Assembly (NCBI RefSeq): GCF_029868385.1
Contig: NZ_JARWNX010000038.1
Span: forward strand, 1-64,000
Source of the DNA: Nocardia cyriacigeorgica
GTDB taxonomy: Bacteria > Actinomycetota > Actinomycetes > Mycobacteriales > Mycobacteriaceae
DNA: 64,000 bases
Direction: 5' to 3'
Shown: positions 10,728 to 21,042 of the stretch, piece by piece
Position numbering within the stretch: position 1 is the first letter of the stretch
Layout of the letters: every line of letters starts with the position of its first letter
Notes under the pieces: model-generated
What the model saw: the letters and a program-made list of their open reading frames with translations, nothing else
Told to the model about the DNA's origin: nothing
The model's database searches: none
Position numbers and translations under genes: made by a program

Positions 10728-11141
10728 GTGCGTGACCATCTACCACCTGGCTTGCCGCCGGATCCATTCGCCGGAGACCCCTCCGACCCGTCGGCCGCGC
10801 TCGATGCCATCGAGCCGGGCGAACCGCTGGATCCTCATGAGCGCCTCGCGGTCGAGGAAGATCTCGCCGACCTCGCGGTATACGAAGCACTACTCGGCCA
10901 TCGTGGCATCCGAGGCCTGGTGGTCAGCTGTGAGGATTGCCGGCAGGATCACTACCACGACTGGGACATGCTGCGCGCCAACCTGCTTCAGCTACTGGTC
11001 GACGGCACGGTCCGCCCGCATGAGCCTGCCTACGATCCGACTCCTGAGGCCTACGTCACCTGGGACTACTGTCGGGGCTACGCCGACGCTTCGATGAACG
11101 AGGCGTTCCACGGCGACGGCTTCGACGGTTTCGACAGCTGA
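10728..11141 (+). CDS. DUF5319-family conserved protein (Rv3412-like)
   Basis: A 137-residue acidic protein from GTG 10728 (RDHLPPGLPPDPF). It has a conserved Cys pair plus His in VSCEDCRQDHYHDWDML and an aromatic segment VTWDYCRGYAD. The Cys/His cluster could bind a metal, but this is only suggestive. It is divergent from guaB2 and convergent with rsdA, the position of Rv3412 in M. tuberculosis. The family is restricted to actinobacteria and, to my knowledge, has no assigned function. Confidence 0.88.
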   Translation: MRDHLPPGLPPDPFAGDPSDPSAALDAIEPGEPLDPHERLAVEEDLADLAVYEALLGHRGIRGLVVSCEDCRQDHYHDWDMLRANLLQLLVDGTVRPHEPAYDPTPEAYVTWDYCRGYADASMNEAFHGDGFDGFDS

Positions 11142-11383
11142 TCCCCTCTCCGTCGGCCACACTCGGTCCGACCGCCGGTTCGCCGCGCGAAAACTTCACG
11201 CGGAGGCCATGAGCGCCGCTTCGGCACGTGCGCGAGATCATGATGTGCGGTATATCACCGCGATTCCCACGGCCTGGAATACCGGCCGCAAAAAATTACC
11301 GACCGCCTCTCGGCGATCGGTTCCACCCGTCTTCGGATCCCGCTCCAAGCCCTACAGTCGTGCCCGCATCGCGGCGCGATCGG

Positions 11384-12487
11384 CTATCCCGTGCTCCCGC
11401 CCGTACCCGGCGCGCCGGTGTTGCCACCGGTCGGCGCCGAATCGGGGACGGTGGTGATCACCGGCGGTTCGATGATCGTCGACTGCGACACGGTGGTCGG
11501 CGTCACCGGCGGGGGCGTGGTCTCCGGTGGCGTCGTCGGTTCGACGGTCGGCGGAACGCCGGTGTCCTGCGGTTCGGTGGTCGGTGGCGTCGTCGGCACG
11601 GTCGTATCGGGAGCCGTGGTCACCGGCGGCTTGGTGGCCGACACCGACGGATCCACACCCATGATCGTCGGCGCGGTGCTTCCGGTGTTGTCACCGCCAC
11701 CAGGGCGAGTCGTCTCGCCGGGCTTAGTGGTCCCGGTAGCAGCACCCGGTTCGGTGGTCGAACCCGGTCGCGGCTCACCTGGACGCGACTGCTCCAGCTG
11801 AGCGGCCGCCTCCGGCGACAGACCACGCAGATCGTTCAGCAACCGCTGCCAGCGATCCATCAGATCGGCGCGCTTGGCCGGATCGTCGACCTTGGTCGCA
11901 TTGGTCGACGCCTGCTCCAGACGTGCCCGCGCACGCTCGGGATTGCCCTGATCGATCAATTCCTGCGCCGCGGCCAGATCGTCGTCGGCGCGCTGCACCA
12001 CGGTCGATTGGGCCTGCTCGCTGAACACGACCTCCTTGAACCGCCACAGCGGATCACCGGGCTCGGCGTTATAGGAGAAGGCCGTCATACCGCCGAACAC
12101 CAGCGCCAACCCGGCGGCGGCACCGGCGATCGGACGCACCAGCCGCAGCCGGTTGGTCGTCCTGGCACCGACGCGCGCCTGGCGTGCGCCGATTTCCTGA
12201 TTGACCGCAGCGACCACCGTGTCGAGATCCGGTGCCTCCGGAATCGGTGGTGTGACGATCTCTGCCCGCCAGTCGGCCAGCAAGGCCGCCAACTGGAACT
12301 CTTCGGTGCTGTCGGTCTGTACCGGCCCGTCGCTGGCGATGGCATCGATCAGCGCGTCGTCGCGGCGTACCGCCGCGATGTCGACCGGAGCGTTGTCGCC
12401 AGTGGACCCCTCGGCGTAGGGACCGCTGTCCCGCGATCCACGTCGCGCCCTCCAGTCACCCCGACCGCGTCCGCCATCCCTAGCCAT
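11384..12487 (-). CDS. rsdA: Anti-sigma-D factor RsdA
   Basis: A 367-residue membrane-spanning anti-sigma factor. The short cytoplasmic N-terminal region carries the sigma-binding motif DIAAVRRDDALIDAIA. A single transmembrane helix (about 120-140, IAGAAAGLALVFGGMTAF) follows. The extracytoplasmic part has a helical segment (about 150-245) and then a long Thr/Pro-rich tail with repeated TTPP/TTE words. ATG 12487 overlaps the sigD stop by 8 nt; GTG 12496 is an alternative. Coupling to sigD matches Rv3413c-Rv3414c. In mycobacteria SigD is released by proteolysis of RsdA; the same scheme is inferred here. Confidence 0.92.
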   Translation of the reverse strand: MARDGGRGRGDWRARRGSRDSGPYAEGSTGDNAPVDIAAVRRDDALIDAIASDGPVQTDSTEEFQLAALLADWRAEIVTPPIPEAPDLDTVVAAVNQEIGARQARVGARTTNRLRLVRPIAGAAAGLALVFGGMTAFSYNAEPGDPLWRFKEVVFSEQAQSTVVQRADDDLAAAQELIDQGNPERARARLEQASTNATKVDDPAKRADLMDRWQRLLNDLRGLSPEAAAQLEQSRPGEPRPGSTTEPGAATGTTKPGETTRPGGGDNTGSTAPTIMGVDPSVSATKPPVTTAPDTTVPTTPPTTEPQDTGVPPTVEPTTPPETTPPPVTPTTVSQSTIIEPPVITTVPDSAPTGGNTGAPGTGGSTG

Positions 12488-13058
12488 ACATTTCACCTGC
12501 CCTCGCCACTTGTGACTTCAATTTCGCGAGTGCCCTGTGCTGGGCGACTCGTATCGCTCCCGCCGTACTGCCCACGGCGGTCGCGGTTTCTTCTGCTGAC
12601 AAACCCATGACCAAACGCAGGATCAGGATCTCTCGATGCTTCTCCGGAAGCGTGGCAAGTAGACGGTTCATCTGCCTGCTCGTTTCGGATTCGAGAGCTC
12701 GCTGCTCCGGCCCGTGGTCGGTGGATATGACATCTGGTACTTCGGCCATCGCCTCCGCCTTGTTACGTGAGGCGTTGCGATGAGCGTCGGCGACCTTGTG
12801 CGAAGCGATTCCGTATACGAAGGCCATGAACGGCCTGCCCTGGTCCTGATACCTGGGCAGAGCTGTCATGACCGCCAGACAGACCTCCTGCGCAACGTCG
12901 TCCGCGGAGAGTGATCCACGCTCCGCCGCTCCGATCCTTGCCCGGCAATAACGCATCACCAGCGGGCGGATCAACTCCAGTACCTGAGCTAAAGCGGATC
13001 TGTCGCCCTGCGCAGCGGCAGTGACGGCGAGGTCCAACTCTTCGCCCGTGTTCGACAT
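12480..13058 (-). CDS. sigD: RNA polymerase sigma factor SigD (ShbA type)
   Basis: A 192-residue ECF-type sigma factor from ATG 13058 (SNTGEELDLAV). Region 2 includes ADDVAQEVCLAVMTALPRY and PFMAFVYGIASHKVAD. Region 4 includes LPEKHREILILRLVMGLSAEE and TAGAIRVAQHRALAKLK. The 36-residue upstream extension is not sigma-like and was removed. It is co-transcribed and overlapping with the anti-sigma gene rsdA. The order guaB2, Rv3412, rsdA, sigD matches M. tuberculosis; the Streptomyces relative is ShbA. It probably directs a growth-phase or stress regulon, with RsdA holding it inactive. Confidence 0.95.
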   Translation of the reverse strand: MSNTGEELDLAVTAAAQGDRSALAQVLELIRPLVMRYCRARIGAAERGSLSADDVAQEVCLAVMTALPRYQDQGRPFMAFVYGIASHKVADAHRNASRNKAEAMAEVPDVISTDHGPEQRALESETSRQMNRLLATLPEKHREILILRLVMGLSAEETATAVGSTAGAIRVAQHRALAKLKSQVARAGEMYG

Positions 13059-13222
13059 CGTCAGAGAATTTCCTGGCGTTACAAGTGGCACGGTCGGGTA
13101 CCGACCGATGCTTCCGCAGGTGTAGCGGAACGGATCTAACAATAGCGATACCCGTTGGCGAACCACGTAACTGCGTCATCAACCGACCATCGACCGGGGT
13201 CGATCCGGGGACGGGTGAACCC

Positions 13223-14125
13223 TCAGTGGGCATCGGCCGGACGGAAGCGCCCGCCGAGCCGTGCAATGGCGCTCGCGCATTCGGCGGCCTCGCGCTCGGC
13301 CGCATTGCGATCGATATCACGTCCGGGCAGCCCGGTCCGCAACATGGCGCAGGCCCAACGCAACGGCAGCAGGCCGTGCTCTCGGCATTCGGCGGCCACC
13401 GTCTCGGCGAGCTCGCTCGCATTCCCACCGTTGGCCGCCGTCGTCGCCGCGACGAGCAGCCGCGACTTCACCCGATGCCGCGTCGAGGGCCCTTGCTCGG
13501 CCAGTGCGAGCGCGGTCTCGGCATACGGCACGGCGTCGGGCAGGTGTCCGGCAGCGAGCGCGGTCTCGGCGCTGACCCAGTGCAATCGGATCGCGAGCCG
13601 CAGCCTGCGCGGATCGGGCGCATCGGCGGCCTCGCCGAGCAGCAGCCGCACCCGGCCGAGCAGTCGGGTGGCGAGGTCGGTCCGTCCGGTGCCGAGCGCA
13701 TCGGCGGCCAGACCGGTCAGGGCGTCACACGCGGCGTCGAGGTGGTCGGGGACGCTGTGGTCGTCGCGGTCCGCGGATCGCTCGTCCGGGTGGGTGGTGC
13801 GCAGGCCGGGCAACGCCAACGCCGCCGCCGCCCCGTCATGGCGTGCCGCCGCGGCGTGCCAGCCGAGCTGACGCAATAGCGAGCCGCGGGTGGCGGCGGT
13901 GAGGGCCGCGAGTACGGGGTCGGCATGGTGGACCGTGAGGCGGTCGAGTTCGCCGCGGGCGGCGGCGTAGCGGCCCCGACCGCCGAGTGCGACCGCGCGC
14001 AACCAGGCTTCGCGCGCGTTACGCGCGGGCGGCAACTCGGCAGCGGCCGATGCCGGATGGGCGCCGAAGGCCGCGTCGAGCAGCAGTGCGCAACGGCCAT
14101 CTGGGCGGGGAACCGGGACGAACAC
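13223..14125 (-). CDS. Alpha-helical repeat protein (Rv3415c-like)
   Basis: A 300-residue, Ala/Arg-rich, wholly helical soluble protein with degenerate TPR-like helix pairs (for example AREAWLRAVALGGRGRYAA and RLHWVSAETALAAGHLPDA). No catalytic motif or signal peptide is seen. It lies upstream of sigD on the same strand, separated by 164 nt, as Rv3415c lies next to sigD in M. tuberculosis, and is divergent from whiB3. TPR-like scaffolds usually mediate protein contacts; a link to SigD or WhiB3 regulation is only contextual inference. Confidence 0.82.
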   Translation of the reverse strand: MFVPVPRPDGRCALLLDAAFGAHPASAAAELPPARNAREAWLRAVALGGRGRYAAARGELDRLTVHHADPVLAALTAATRGSLLRQLGWHAAAARHDGAAAALALPGLRTTHPDERSADRDDHSVPDHLDAACDALTGLAADALGTGRTDLATRLLGRVRLLLGEAADAPDPRRLRLAIRLHWVSAETALAAGHLPDAVPYAETALALAEQGPSTRHRVKSRLLVAATTAANGGNASELAETVAAECREHGLLPLRWACAMLRTGLPGRDIDRNAAEREAAECASAIARLGGRFRPADAH

Positions 14126-14815
14126 GGCCGCACTCTATCTCGGCTACCGCCGGGAGCGCCGCATCCGAGGCGAAAGGCCAGGCGGGCGAGCAACCGCACA
14201 GCATTTCTTTGTCGACACCACATGCCGGGATGAATGCGGAGATACGCACATCATGTTTCCATCAGGTAAAACTCGCCCCGGGCAATCGTCGCGTGTGCGC
14301 CCCACGAATTCATATGCGTTTCGCGCAATTAACCCGCGCGCCCCGTTATCGCCATCTCCTCGAGCCGGTCTCCCACCGGCCGGCGAACCCGACCACCGCC
14401 ACTCCGCGTCGACTCACTCCCCCACCGCCGGCTCAGTACCCGAAATCCGGGGCGCTACCTGGGCGGATTCACCGACGATGACGGCGTGACGGCACACCGC
14501 CGCCGGGCCAACCGGCCATTATCTCCGGAAGCAGCGTTAAAAGTAAACAGCGAACAGGTTAAATTTGGCCCCCGAACATTTGCGAAACCGCTGCGCCGAA
14601 CTATTGACGGAATTTCGCGGCGGCACCTAACGTAGCTCATCGCCACGGACGGCGCCGCGCGAAAATGCAGCGACCATCATTGGCGGGCTCTCGGACGACA
14701 TACGCCGGACCGTGGCCGGAATGCGCTCGGCCGGACGAAAATCCGCGCCGGGCGGCCGTTGCAGATCACACCTGCTCGACAATGCCGACGAGCTCGCACC
14801 TCGAGGAGTTCACAC
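14126..14815. other. Long divergent intergenic region upstream of whiB3
   Basis: A 690-bp region between the divergent Rv3415c-like gene and whiB3, with no credible ORF. The stretch about 14500-14640 is noticeably AT-richer than the surroundings and contains a plausible promoter (separate entry). A long upstream region fits the complex regulation known for whiB3. Confidence 0.55.
14604..14633 (+). promoter_or_regulatory. Putative housekeeping-type promoter of whiB3
   Basis: TTGACG (14604-14609) and TAACGT (14628-14633) are separated by 18 bp in an AT-enriched stretch. This would give a 5' leader of roughly 175 nt before whiB3. Identification is by eye only. Confidence 0.4.
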
Positions 14816-15109
14816 ATGCCCATGCCCACCCACCTTCCCGGGCCGAACGCCGACGTCTGGGATTGGCAGATGCGCGGATCCTGCCGCGGTGTGGACTCCG
14901 CGGTGTTCTTCCATCCCGATGGCGAGCGCGGCCGGGCCCGTACCGCGCGCGAGATGCGCGCCAAGGAGATCTGCCACAGCTGCCCGGTGCTGATGCAGTG
15001 CCGCAGCCATGCGCTCAAAGTCAGCGAACCCTACGGTATCTGGGGCGGTATGTCCGAAACCGAGCGCGAGACCCACGCCCGGCGTAACCGGCGCCGGATG
15101 GCGGTCTGA
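14816..15109 (+). CDS. whiB3: WhiB-family redox-sensing transcription factor WhiB3
   Basis: A 97-residue protein with the four iron-sulfur Cys residues C23, C53, C56 and C62 (RGSCRG, EICHSCPV, MQCRSH) and the WhiB turn motif GIWGGMSETER. The N-terminus MPMPTHLPGPNADVWDWQM closely matches mycobacterial WhiB3, as does FFHPDGERGRART. ATG 14816 follows a GAGGAG ribosome binding site. WhiB3 binds a [4Fe-4S] cluster and sigma region 4 and controls redox and lipid metabolism in M. tuberculosis. The genomic position between Rv3415c-like and groEL1 supports orthology. Confidence 0.95.
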   Translation: MPMPTHLPGPNADVWDWQMRGSCRGVDSAVFFHPDGERGRARTAREMRAKEICHSCPVLMQCRSHALKVSEPYGIWGGMSETERETHARRNRRRMAV

Positions 15110-15404
15110 GAAGCCGCTGGTCACCATGGCGCGCCCGAGTTCGCGAGGGATTGTGAATCCCTTCCCATCCGCACCGCGCAGGGCGCCGAATCCCTAGCGA
15201 CAACTGCCGACCAGCACCATGGGTTCGAGCCGCGCACTGGCACACAGTGGTTCGGCTCGCACGCACGACAACGCCCGTCAGGCCCCCGGTCACCACCGGG
15301 CGCGCCTGTCGGCGTCGAAACGCACGCTGTTTCACAGGGCCCCTGCCGAGCAATCCCCATAGCGGCACGCTACGGTAGTGACCGATGACACAGAATGGAG
15401 CGTT

Positions 15405-16043
15405 GTGACAACGCGGCCGTCGGCCGCAGAGGGCGACTCGTTCCGTGGAGAAGCCTTTCCACTCAGTGTGGAGTCTGCGGTCTCGGCACGCGCAGCTGAA
15501 AGCATCGAACTCGCCGCGCTTCTCCACAGGTGTGGCCAGTCCGACCAGGAAGCCTTCGCCGAGTTGTACGACCGAACGTGTGCGCGCGTCTACGGCTTGG
15601 TGTTGCGCGTCCTGCACGATCCGGGCTACGCGGAGGAGACCGCACAAGAGGTCTATCTCCAGGTCTGGCGAACGGCGGCGAGTTTCGATCCGGACAAGGG
15701 TTCGGCCGCCACCTGGCTGATGACGTTGGCACATCGCCGCGCCGTCGACCGGGTGCGGGCCGAGCAGGCCCATACCCAGCGCGAAGTCGCCTACGGGATA
15801 CGGGTTCTCGGTAATGAATTCGACGAGGTCACCGAGGAAGTCGAGCGCAAGTTCGAACAGCGGGCAGTGCTGGACAGCCTCGGCACACTGACCGAAACAC
15901 AGCGGGAAGCCATCTCGCTCGCCTACTACGGCGGGCGAACCTACGCAGAGGTGGCCAGCCATCTCGGCGTAGGGTTACCGACCGTTAAGTCCCGAATCCG
16001 GGACGGCCTGACACGACTGAAGAAAAGTTTGGGGGTGACGTGA
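15405..16043 (+). CDS. sigK: ECF sigma factor, SigK family
   Basis: A 212-residue ECF sigma factor. Region 2 contains DQEAFAELYDRTCARVYGLV and EETAQEVYLQVWRTAASFD, followed by MTLAHRRAVDRVRAEQ. Region 4 contains TETQREAISLAYYGGRTYAE and LPTVKSRIRDGLTRLKK. This is the SigK signature. GTG 15405 is preferred because GGAG sits 4 nt upstream; GTG 15378 in the same frame adds nine residues. The next gene follows after 1 nt and encodes a short anti-sigma-like protein. SigK is absent from this position in M. tuberculosis, so the pair is an addition here. Confidence 0.9.
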   Translation: MTTRPSAAEGDSFRGEAFPLSVESAVSARAAESIELAALLHRCGQSDQEAFAELYDRTCARVYGLVLRVLHDPGYAEETAQEVYLQVWRTAASFDPDKGSAATWLMTLAHRRAVDRVRAEQAHTQREVAYGIRVLGNEFDEVTEEVERKFEQRAVLDSLGTLTETQREAISLAYYGGRTYAEVASHLGVGLPTVKSRIRDGLTRLKKSLGVT

Positions 16044-16044
16044 G

Positions 16045-16296
16045 ATGTACGAACGCCAGATCGATCTCGCGCACACCGTCGCGCTCGGATCGATCGACGA
16101 CGAAGACCATCAAGCGGTACAAGAACTGCTCGACAGTGAAGACCCTGCTCGCCGTGCCGAGTTCATCACCGAGGTGCATCTGACCAGAGATGCCCTCGCC
16201 GCGCTCGCCGTCGCGACGGCTGTTACGCCGCCGACGGCGCTGCGCGAGCGGCTGCTCACCGCGATTTCCGCGGAGCAGCCGCCGGTCGCCTCCTGA
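16045..16296 (+). CDS. Short anti-sigma-K-like protein (N-terminal domain only)
   Basis: An 83-residue acidic helical protein. It resembles the cytoplasmic anti-sigma domain of RskA (LAHTVALGSIDDEDHQAVQE, then TPPTALRERLLTAI). A typical RskA adds a transmembrane helix and an extracytoplasmic domain; this protein stops before any of these. Only about 130 nt separate its stop from the convergent groEL gene, so no frameshifted continuation fits. It starts 1 nt after the sigma gene and is surely translationally coupled. It is either a soluble stand-alone anti-sigma factor or an ancestral truncation. A cytoplasmic cue rather than membrane proteolysis would then release the sigma factor (inference). 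Confidence 0.8.
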   Translation: MYERQIDLAHTVALGSIDDEDHQAVQELLDSEDPARRAEFITEVHLTRDALAALAVATAVTPPTALRERLLTAISAEQPPVAS

Positions 16297-16351
16297 CCCG
16301 ACCGGATTCTCCCGAGATTCCCCGCGTTCCGGCCCTCGATGGCCGAATGAC

Positions 16352-16395
16352 GAACGGACCGTTCACGTCCGCGGTGGAACATGAACGGTCCGCTC
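16352..16395. terminator. Bidirectional stem-loop between anti-sigma gene and groEL
   Basis: Arms 16352-16365 and 16382-16395 pair 13 of 14 bases (GAACGGACCGTTCA against TGAACGGTCCGCTC). The stem lies between two convergent stops and probably terminates both transcripts. Confidence 0.7.
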
Positions 16396-16425
16396 GATGA
16401 TTCGACCCGAAGGCCGATCAGCGCC

Positions 16426-18066
<1,641 letters not shown>

Positions 18067-18142
18067 TCACGGTGCGCGCAACGTACTCCGCCCCGGGGTC
18101 AGAACAACGACACCGGGGCGGAACGCCATGCGCAGCGATGAC

Positions 18143-18445
18143 TTACTTGCTGACGACAGCCAGCACGTCGCGCGCGGACAGGATCAGGTATTCCTCACCC
18201 TGGTACTTGATCTCGGTGCCGCCGTACTTGCTGTAGATGACGGTGTCGCCCTCCTGGACATCCAGCGGGATGCGCTTGTCGCCATCTTCGTCCCACCGGC
18301 CGGGGCCGACGGCGACAACGGTGCCCTCCTGCGGCTTTTCCTTCGCCGTGTCCGGGATGACCAGGCCGGAGGCCGTCGTCGTCTCGGCCTCGTTGGCCTG
18401 GACGAGGATCTTGTCCTCGAGCGGCTTGATGTTCACGCTCGCCAC
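18143..18445 (-). CDS. groES: Co-chaperonin GroES
   Basis: A 100-residue GroES, the expected length, starting at GTG ([15 protein letters not shown]) with GGAG upstream. The mobile-loop segment [20 protein letters not shown] and the C-terminal [14 protein letters not shown] are present. It caps the GroEL ring. It is first in the groES-groEL operon, and a CIRCE operator lies about 165 nt upstream of its start, indicating HrcA control. Confidence 0.97.
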   Translation of the reverse strand: MASVNIKPLEDKILVQANEAETTTASGLVIPDTAKEKPQEGTVVAVGPGRWDEDGDKRIPLDVQEGDTVIYSKYGGTEIKYQGEEYLILSARDVLAVVSK

Positions 18446-19053
18446 GTTGAGCCCTCCACTTTCAGGGGATTTACGGTCGTCCGGGACTGTTGTCCCGGAC
18501 CATCGGTTCGGTCACGTCGTGCGACCCTGCGCGTAGCCCCGTCGTCGCGGGTGCCGGGACCTGCTCAGTAGTCGAACTCGGCACTGGCACACACATCACC
18601 CAGCGCCACTAGCACTCTATACATGCGAGTGCCAGCGCTCAAGGGCGGGAGGTGCCAATTCCTGGTATCGGACCGGATCGAGGCCGATGACGATCGCCGC
18701 AGCGCAGGGCCGATCTTCGTATCCGGCACGCCCCCAGCTCCGAGGGCTTCCTATTACTTCACAAAATCTGTAACGTTCGGATAACGGATTGTGACAGTAT
18801 TGACGACGGTCGCTGGGCGGCCGCCGCGTTCATCACGAACCGGCGTCCTGCCGAACGACAGGTCGTCACGAACGATCCGGCCAGCTACACAGAGATCCCA
18901 AGCAACACCTGATCCACGCACCGTCCCCGCGCTCACCCGGCAACGAGACGGTCCGGATAGCGAACCCGGTGCGATCGTGACCCACGCCCGTACCGGGAGT
19001 CCATTCGAGATGGTCGCCCGACACCAGGACCATCCGCTCGAAGGGAGGTGAAC
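18446..19053. other. Divergent intergenic region groES / Hsp70-like gene
   Basis: A 608-bp region with no convincing ORF. It contains the CIRCE site and, at about 18740-18800, an AT-enriched segment (TTCACAAAATCTGTAACG and following) that could hold the promoter of the Hsp70-like gene. Confidence 0.5.
18609..18635. promoter_or_regulatory. CIRCE operator (HrcA site) upstream of groES
   Basis: The inverted repeat CTAGCACTC-N9-GAGTGCCAG matches the CIRCE consensus TTAGCACTC-N9-GAGTGCTAA at 7 of 9 positions in each arm. Its location upstream of groES predicts HrcA-mediated heat-shock repression. Confidence 0.88.
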
Positions 19054-20640
19054 ATGCGAACATCCCTCGGTATCTCGGCCGGGAACGAGGTGGTGTGCTC
19101 GGCGCTCGTCGCCACCGCGACCAATGGGGCCCAGAGCTTCGACTACCGCGTCGTGTCGGCGGAGGCGCACTCCGATCTCGGCGATCTCGTCGCGTCATCG
19201 ATCGAACTGATGACCACCCAGCTGCCCGCCACCCATCCGCACGATACGGGCGCGGTAGGGGCTCGATACGCGGGCACGCACGCCTACAGCCTCGACGCCG
19301 CCCTCAGTCGCCCGCCCACGGCGGTTGCCGTCGCCTACCGCAGCAAGGCGCAGGCGCAGGCCATCCGGTCGGCCACCGGTAAGCAGCACGATCTCCAGCT
19401 GGTCCCCGAGGCCACCGCCGCCCTCGCCTATCTGCGCCACACCGGCCTCGTCGACCGGTATCGCACCGTCGCGCTGGTCGATGTCGGCGCCTCCGGTGTC
19501 ACCGTCACCGTCGCCACCCAGGCCGACGGCACCGTCCTGCATTCGGCGCGCACCACCACCGTCAGCGGCAACGCCATCGACGAACTCATCTACCACCATC
19601 TGGTCGACGCCCACTACGCCCGCCGCGGCACCCGGCCCAACCGGAGCATGCTCACCAACCGCGGCCGCGCGGCGAAGGAACACCTGTCCATCGCGCCAGC
19701 GGTCACCATCGACCATGTCGCCGGACGGCCACTCAAGCTGACCCGCACCGACTTCGAAGAACTGATCGCCGATCAGCTGCGCGAACTGGCCGCGTTCACC
19801 GCGGTGACCTTCGGGCGCGCGTCCGAGCGCCCGGAAGCGGTCGCGGTGATCGGCGGCGGCGCCAATGTTCCCGCCGTCGTCGACACGTTGCACCACGAAT
19901 TCGACATTCCGGTGCTCACCATGCCGGATCCCGACGCGGTCATCGCCAAGGGCGCCGCCCTGGTCGCCGATGACGCCCAGCCCGCCACCGGCCCGGTCGC
20001 GGCCCTCGGCTCGGACGCGCCGGTCGGCACCTTCACCAAGGTCGTCGGCACACTGGCGGGCGCGATCGTCGTGGTCGGGCTCGTCATCGGCTACGGGGTG
20101 AAGGCGCTCGCGCCGACCTCCGGTGAGGACGTCTCCCCCGCGGGCACCACCAGCAGCACCGAGCTGCCCCCGACGATGACGTCCTACCCGCCCGCCGTTC
20201 CCGGCTCCGCCACCACCGGCGGCGTCGGCGAGGCGCCGATCCGGCCCACCGGCACCACCGTCGCACCGAGCACCCCGGACGAGGTGCCGACCACCACCGG
20301 CATCACACCCACCACACCGCAGACCTCCTCGACGCAGCCGACACTGCGCCCCGATCCGAACCTGCCGCCGATCCCGTTCCCGGAACTGCCGGAACTGCTC
20401 GGCCCCCTGTTCCCGCCGACCACCACCGCACCGCCCACGTCGGGTACCGCGCCGGACACGGGCCGGGAAGGCGATTCGGAATCGGAACCCACCACCAGCG
20501 GCACACCGACACCCGGTGCGGCGCCGAACACCTCCCGACCGAGCAGCTCATCACCTCAAGCGCCCGCCCAGGGACGCGTGCCGATCCCCCGCGTCGGCAC
20601 CGGTTCGTCGGACGGCGCCCCGATCGCACCCACGGACTGA
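19054..20640 (+). CDS. Hsp70-like ATPase-fold membrane protein
   Basis: A 528-residue protein. An actin/Hsp70-like nucleotide-binding domain spans about 1-310, with the phosphate-2 loop VALVDVGASGVTVTVA, the adenosine-type motif VAVIGGGANVPAVVD and the strand IAKGAALVAD. One transmembrane helix (about 330-350, LAGAIVVVGLVIGYG) leads to a long extracytoplasmic Pro/Thr/Ser-rich tail. The start follows GGGAGG by 5 nt. No Hsp70 substrate-binding domain is present. It is divergent from groES and stands alone. A second protein of the same design lies at 54140-55744. Proposed role: an ATP-dependent envelope chaperone or scaffold; the family function is not established. Confidence 0.8.
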   Translation: MRTSLGISAGNEVVCSALVATATNGAQSFDYRVVSAEAHSDLGDLVASSIELMTTQLPATHPHDTGAVGARYAGTHAYSLDAALSRPPTAVAVAYRSKAQAQAIRSATGKQHDLQLVPEATAALAYLRHTGLVDRYRTVALVDVGASGVTVTVATQADGTVLHSARTTTVSGNAIDELIYHHLVDAHYARRGTRPNRSMLTNRGRAAKEHLSIAPAVTIDHVAGRPLKLTRTDFEELIADQLRELAAFTAVTFGRASERPEAVAVIGGGANVPAVVDTLHHEFDIPVLTMPDPDAVIAKGAALVADDAQPATGPVAALGSDAPVGTFTKVVGTLAGAIVVVGLVIGYGVKALAPTSGEDVSPAGTTSSTELPPTMTSYPPAVPGSATTGGVGEAPIRPTGTTVAPSTPDEVPTTTGITPTTPQTSSTQPTLRPDPNLPPIPFPELPELLGPLFPPTTTAPPTSGTAPDTGREGDSESEPTTSGTPTPGAAPNTSRPSSSSPQAPAQGRVPIPRVGTGSSDGAPIAPTD

Positions 20641-20756
20641 CCGAAGCCACCGCTCGGGAGCGGGACTGCGGACCGTCCAGCGGACACGCCAACCGTCGTT
20701 CACCGGATGCACAGCGGTTCGGTCACTCGCTGGTCGGACAGCGAGCGGTCGCCACC

Positions 20757-20983
20757 GGTCAAACAGCCATCGGTCGCCAGCGGCCGGACAACCACCGGCC
20801 ACCACCGGTCAACAGCCACCGGCCACCGCCAGCCGGACAACCACCGGTCGCCAGCGGCCAGACAACCACCAGCCACTACCGGCCAGACAACCACCGGCCA
20901 CCGCCAGCCGAACAACCACCGGCCATCGCCAGTCGAACAACCATCCGTCGCCACCAGCCGAACAACCACCGGTCACCCCGGCC
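20757..20983. repeat. 25-bp minisatellite between convergent genes
   Basis: About nine degenerate head-to-tail copies of a unit near RRACAACCACCGGYCRCC plus seven further bases. Five consecutive copies are exactly 25 bp; those at the left edge vary from 21 to 29 bp. The unit is not a multiple of three and lies between two gene ends, so it is noncoding although reading frames stay open through it by composition. The remainder of 20641-21042 holds no gene. Confidence 0.85.
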
Positions 20984-21042
20984 AAGCAGCGAATCGACCG
21001 CGTTCACCGGTTGGACAGCGATCGTCCCGGTCGTGACCCGGC

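Noticed and set aside
15215..15275. GGGTTCGAGCC resembling a tRNA T-arm
   Set aside because: No matching acceptor, D-arm or anticodon stems; the T-stem bases do not pair.
18620..18645. HAIR-like (HspR) site overlapping CIRCE
   Set aside because: Only one half (GCTCAAG) is close to consensus and the spacing is 6 rather than 7.
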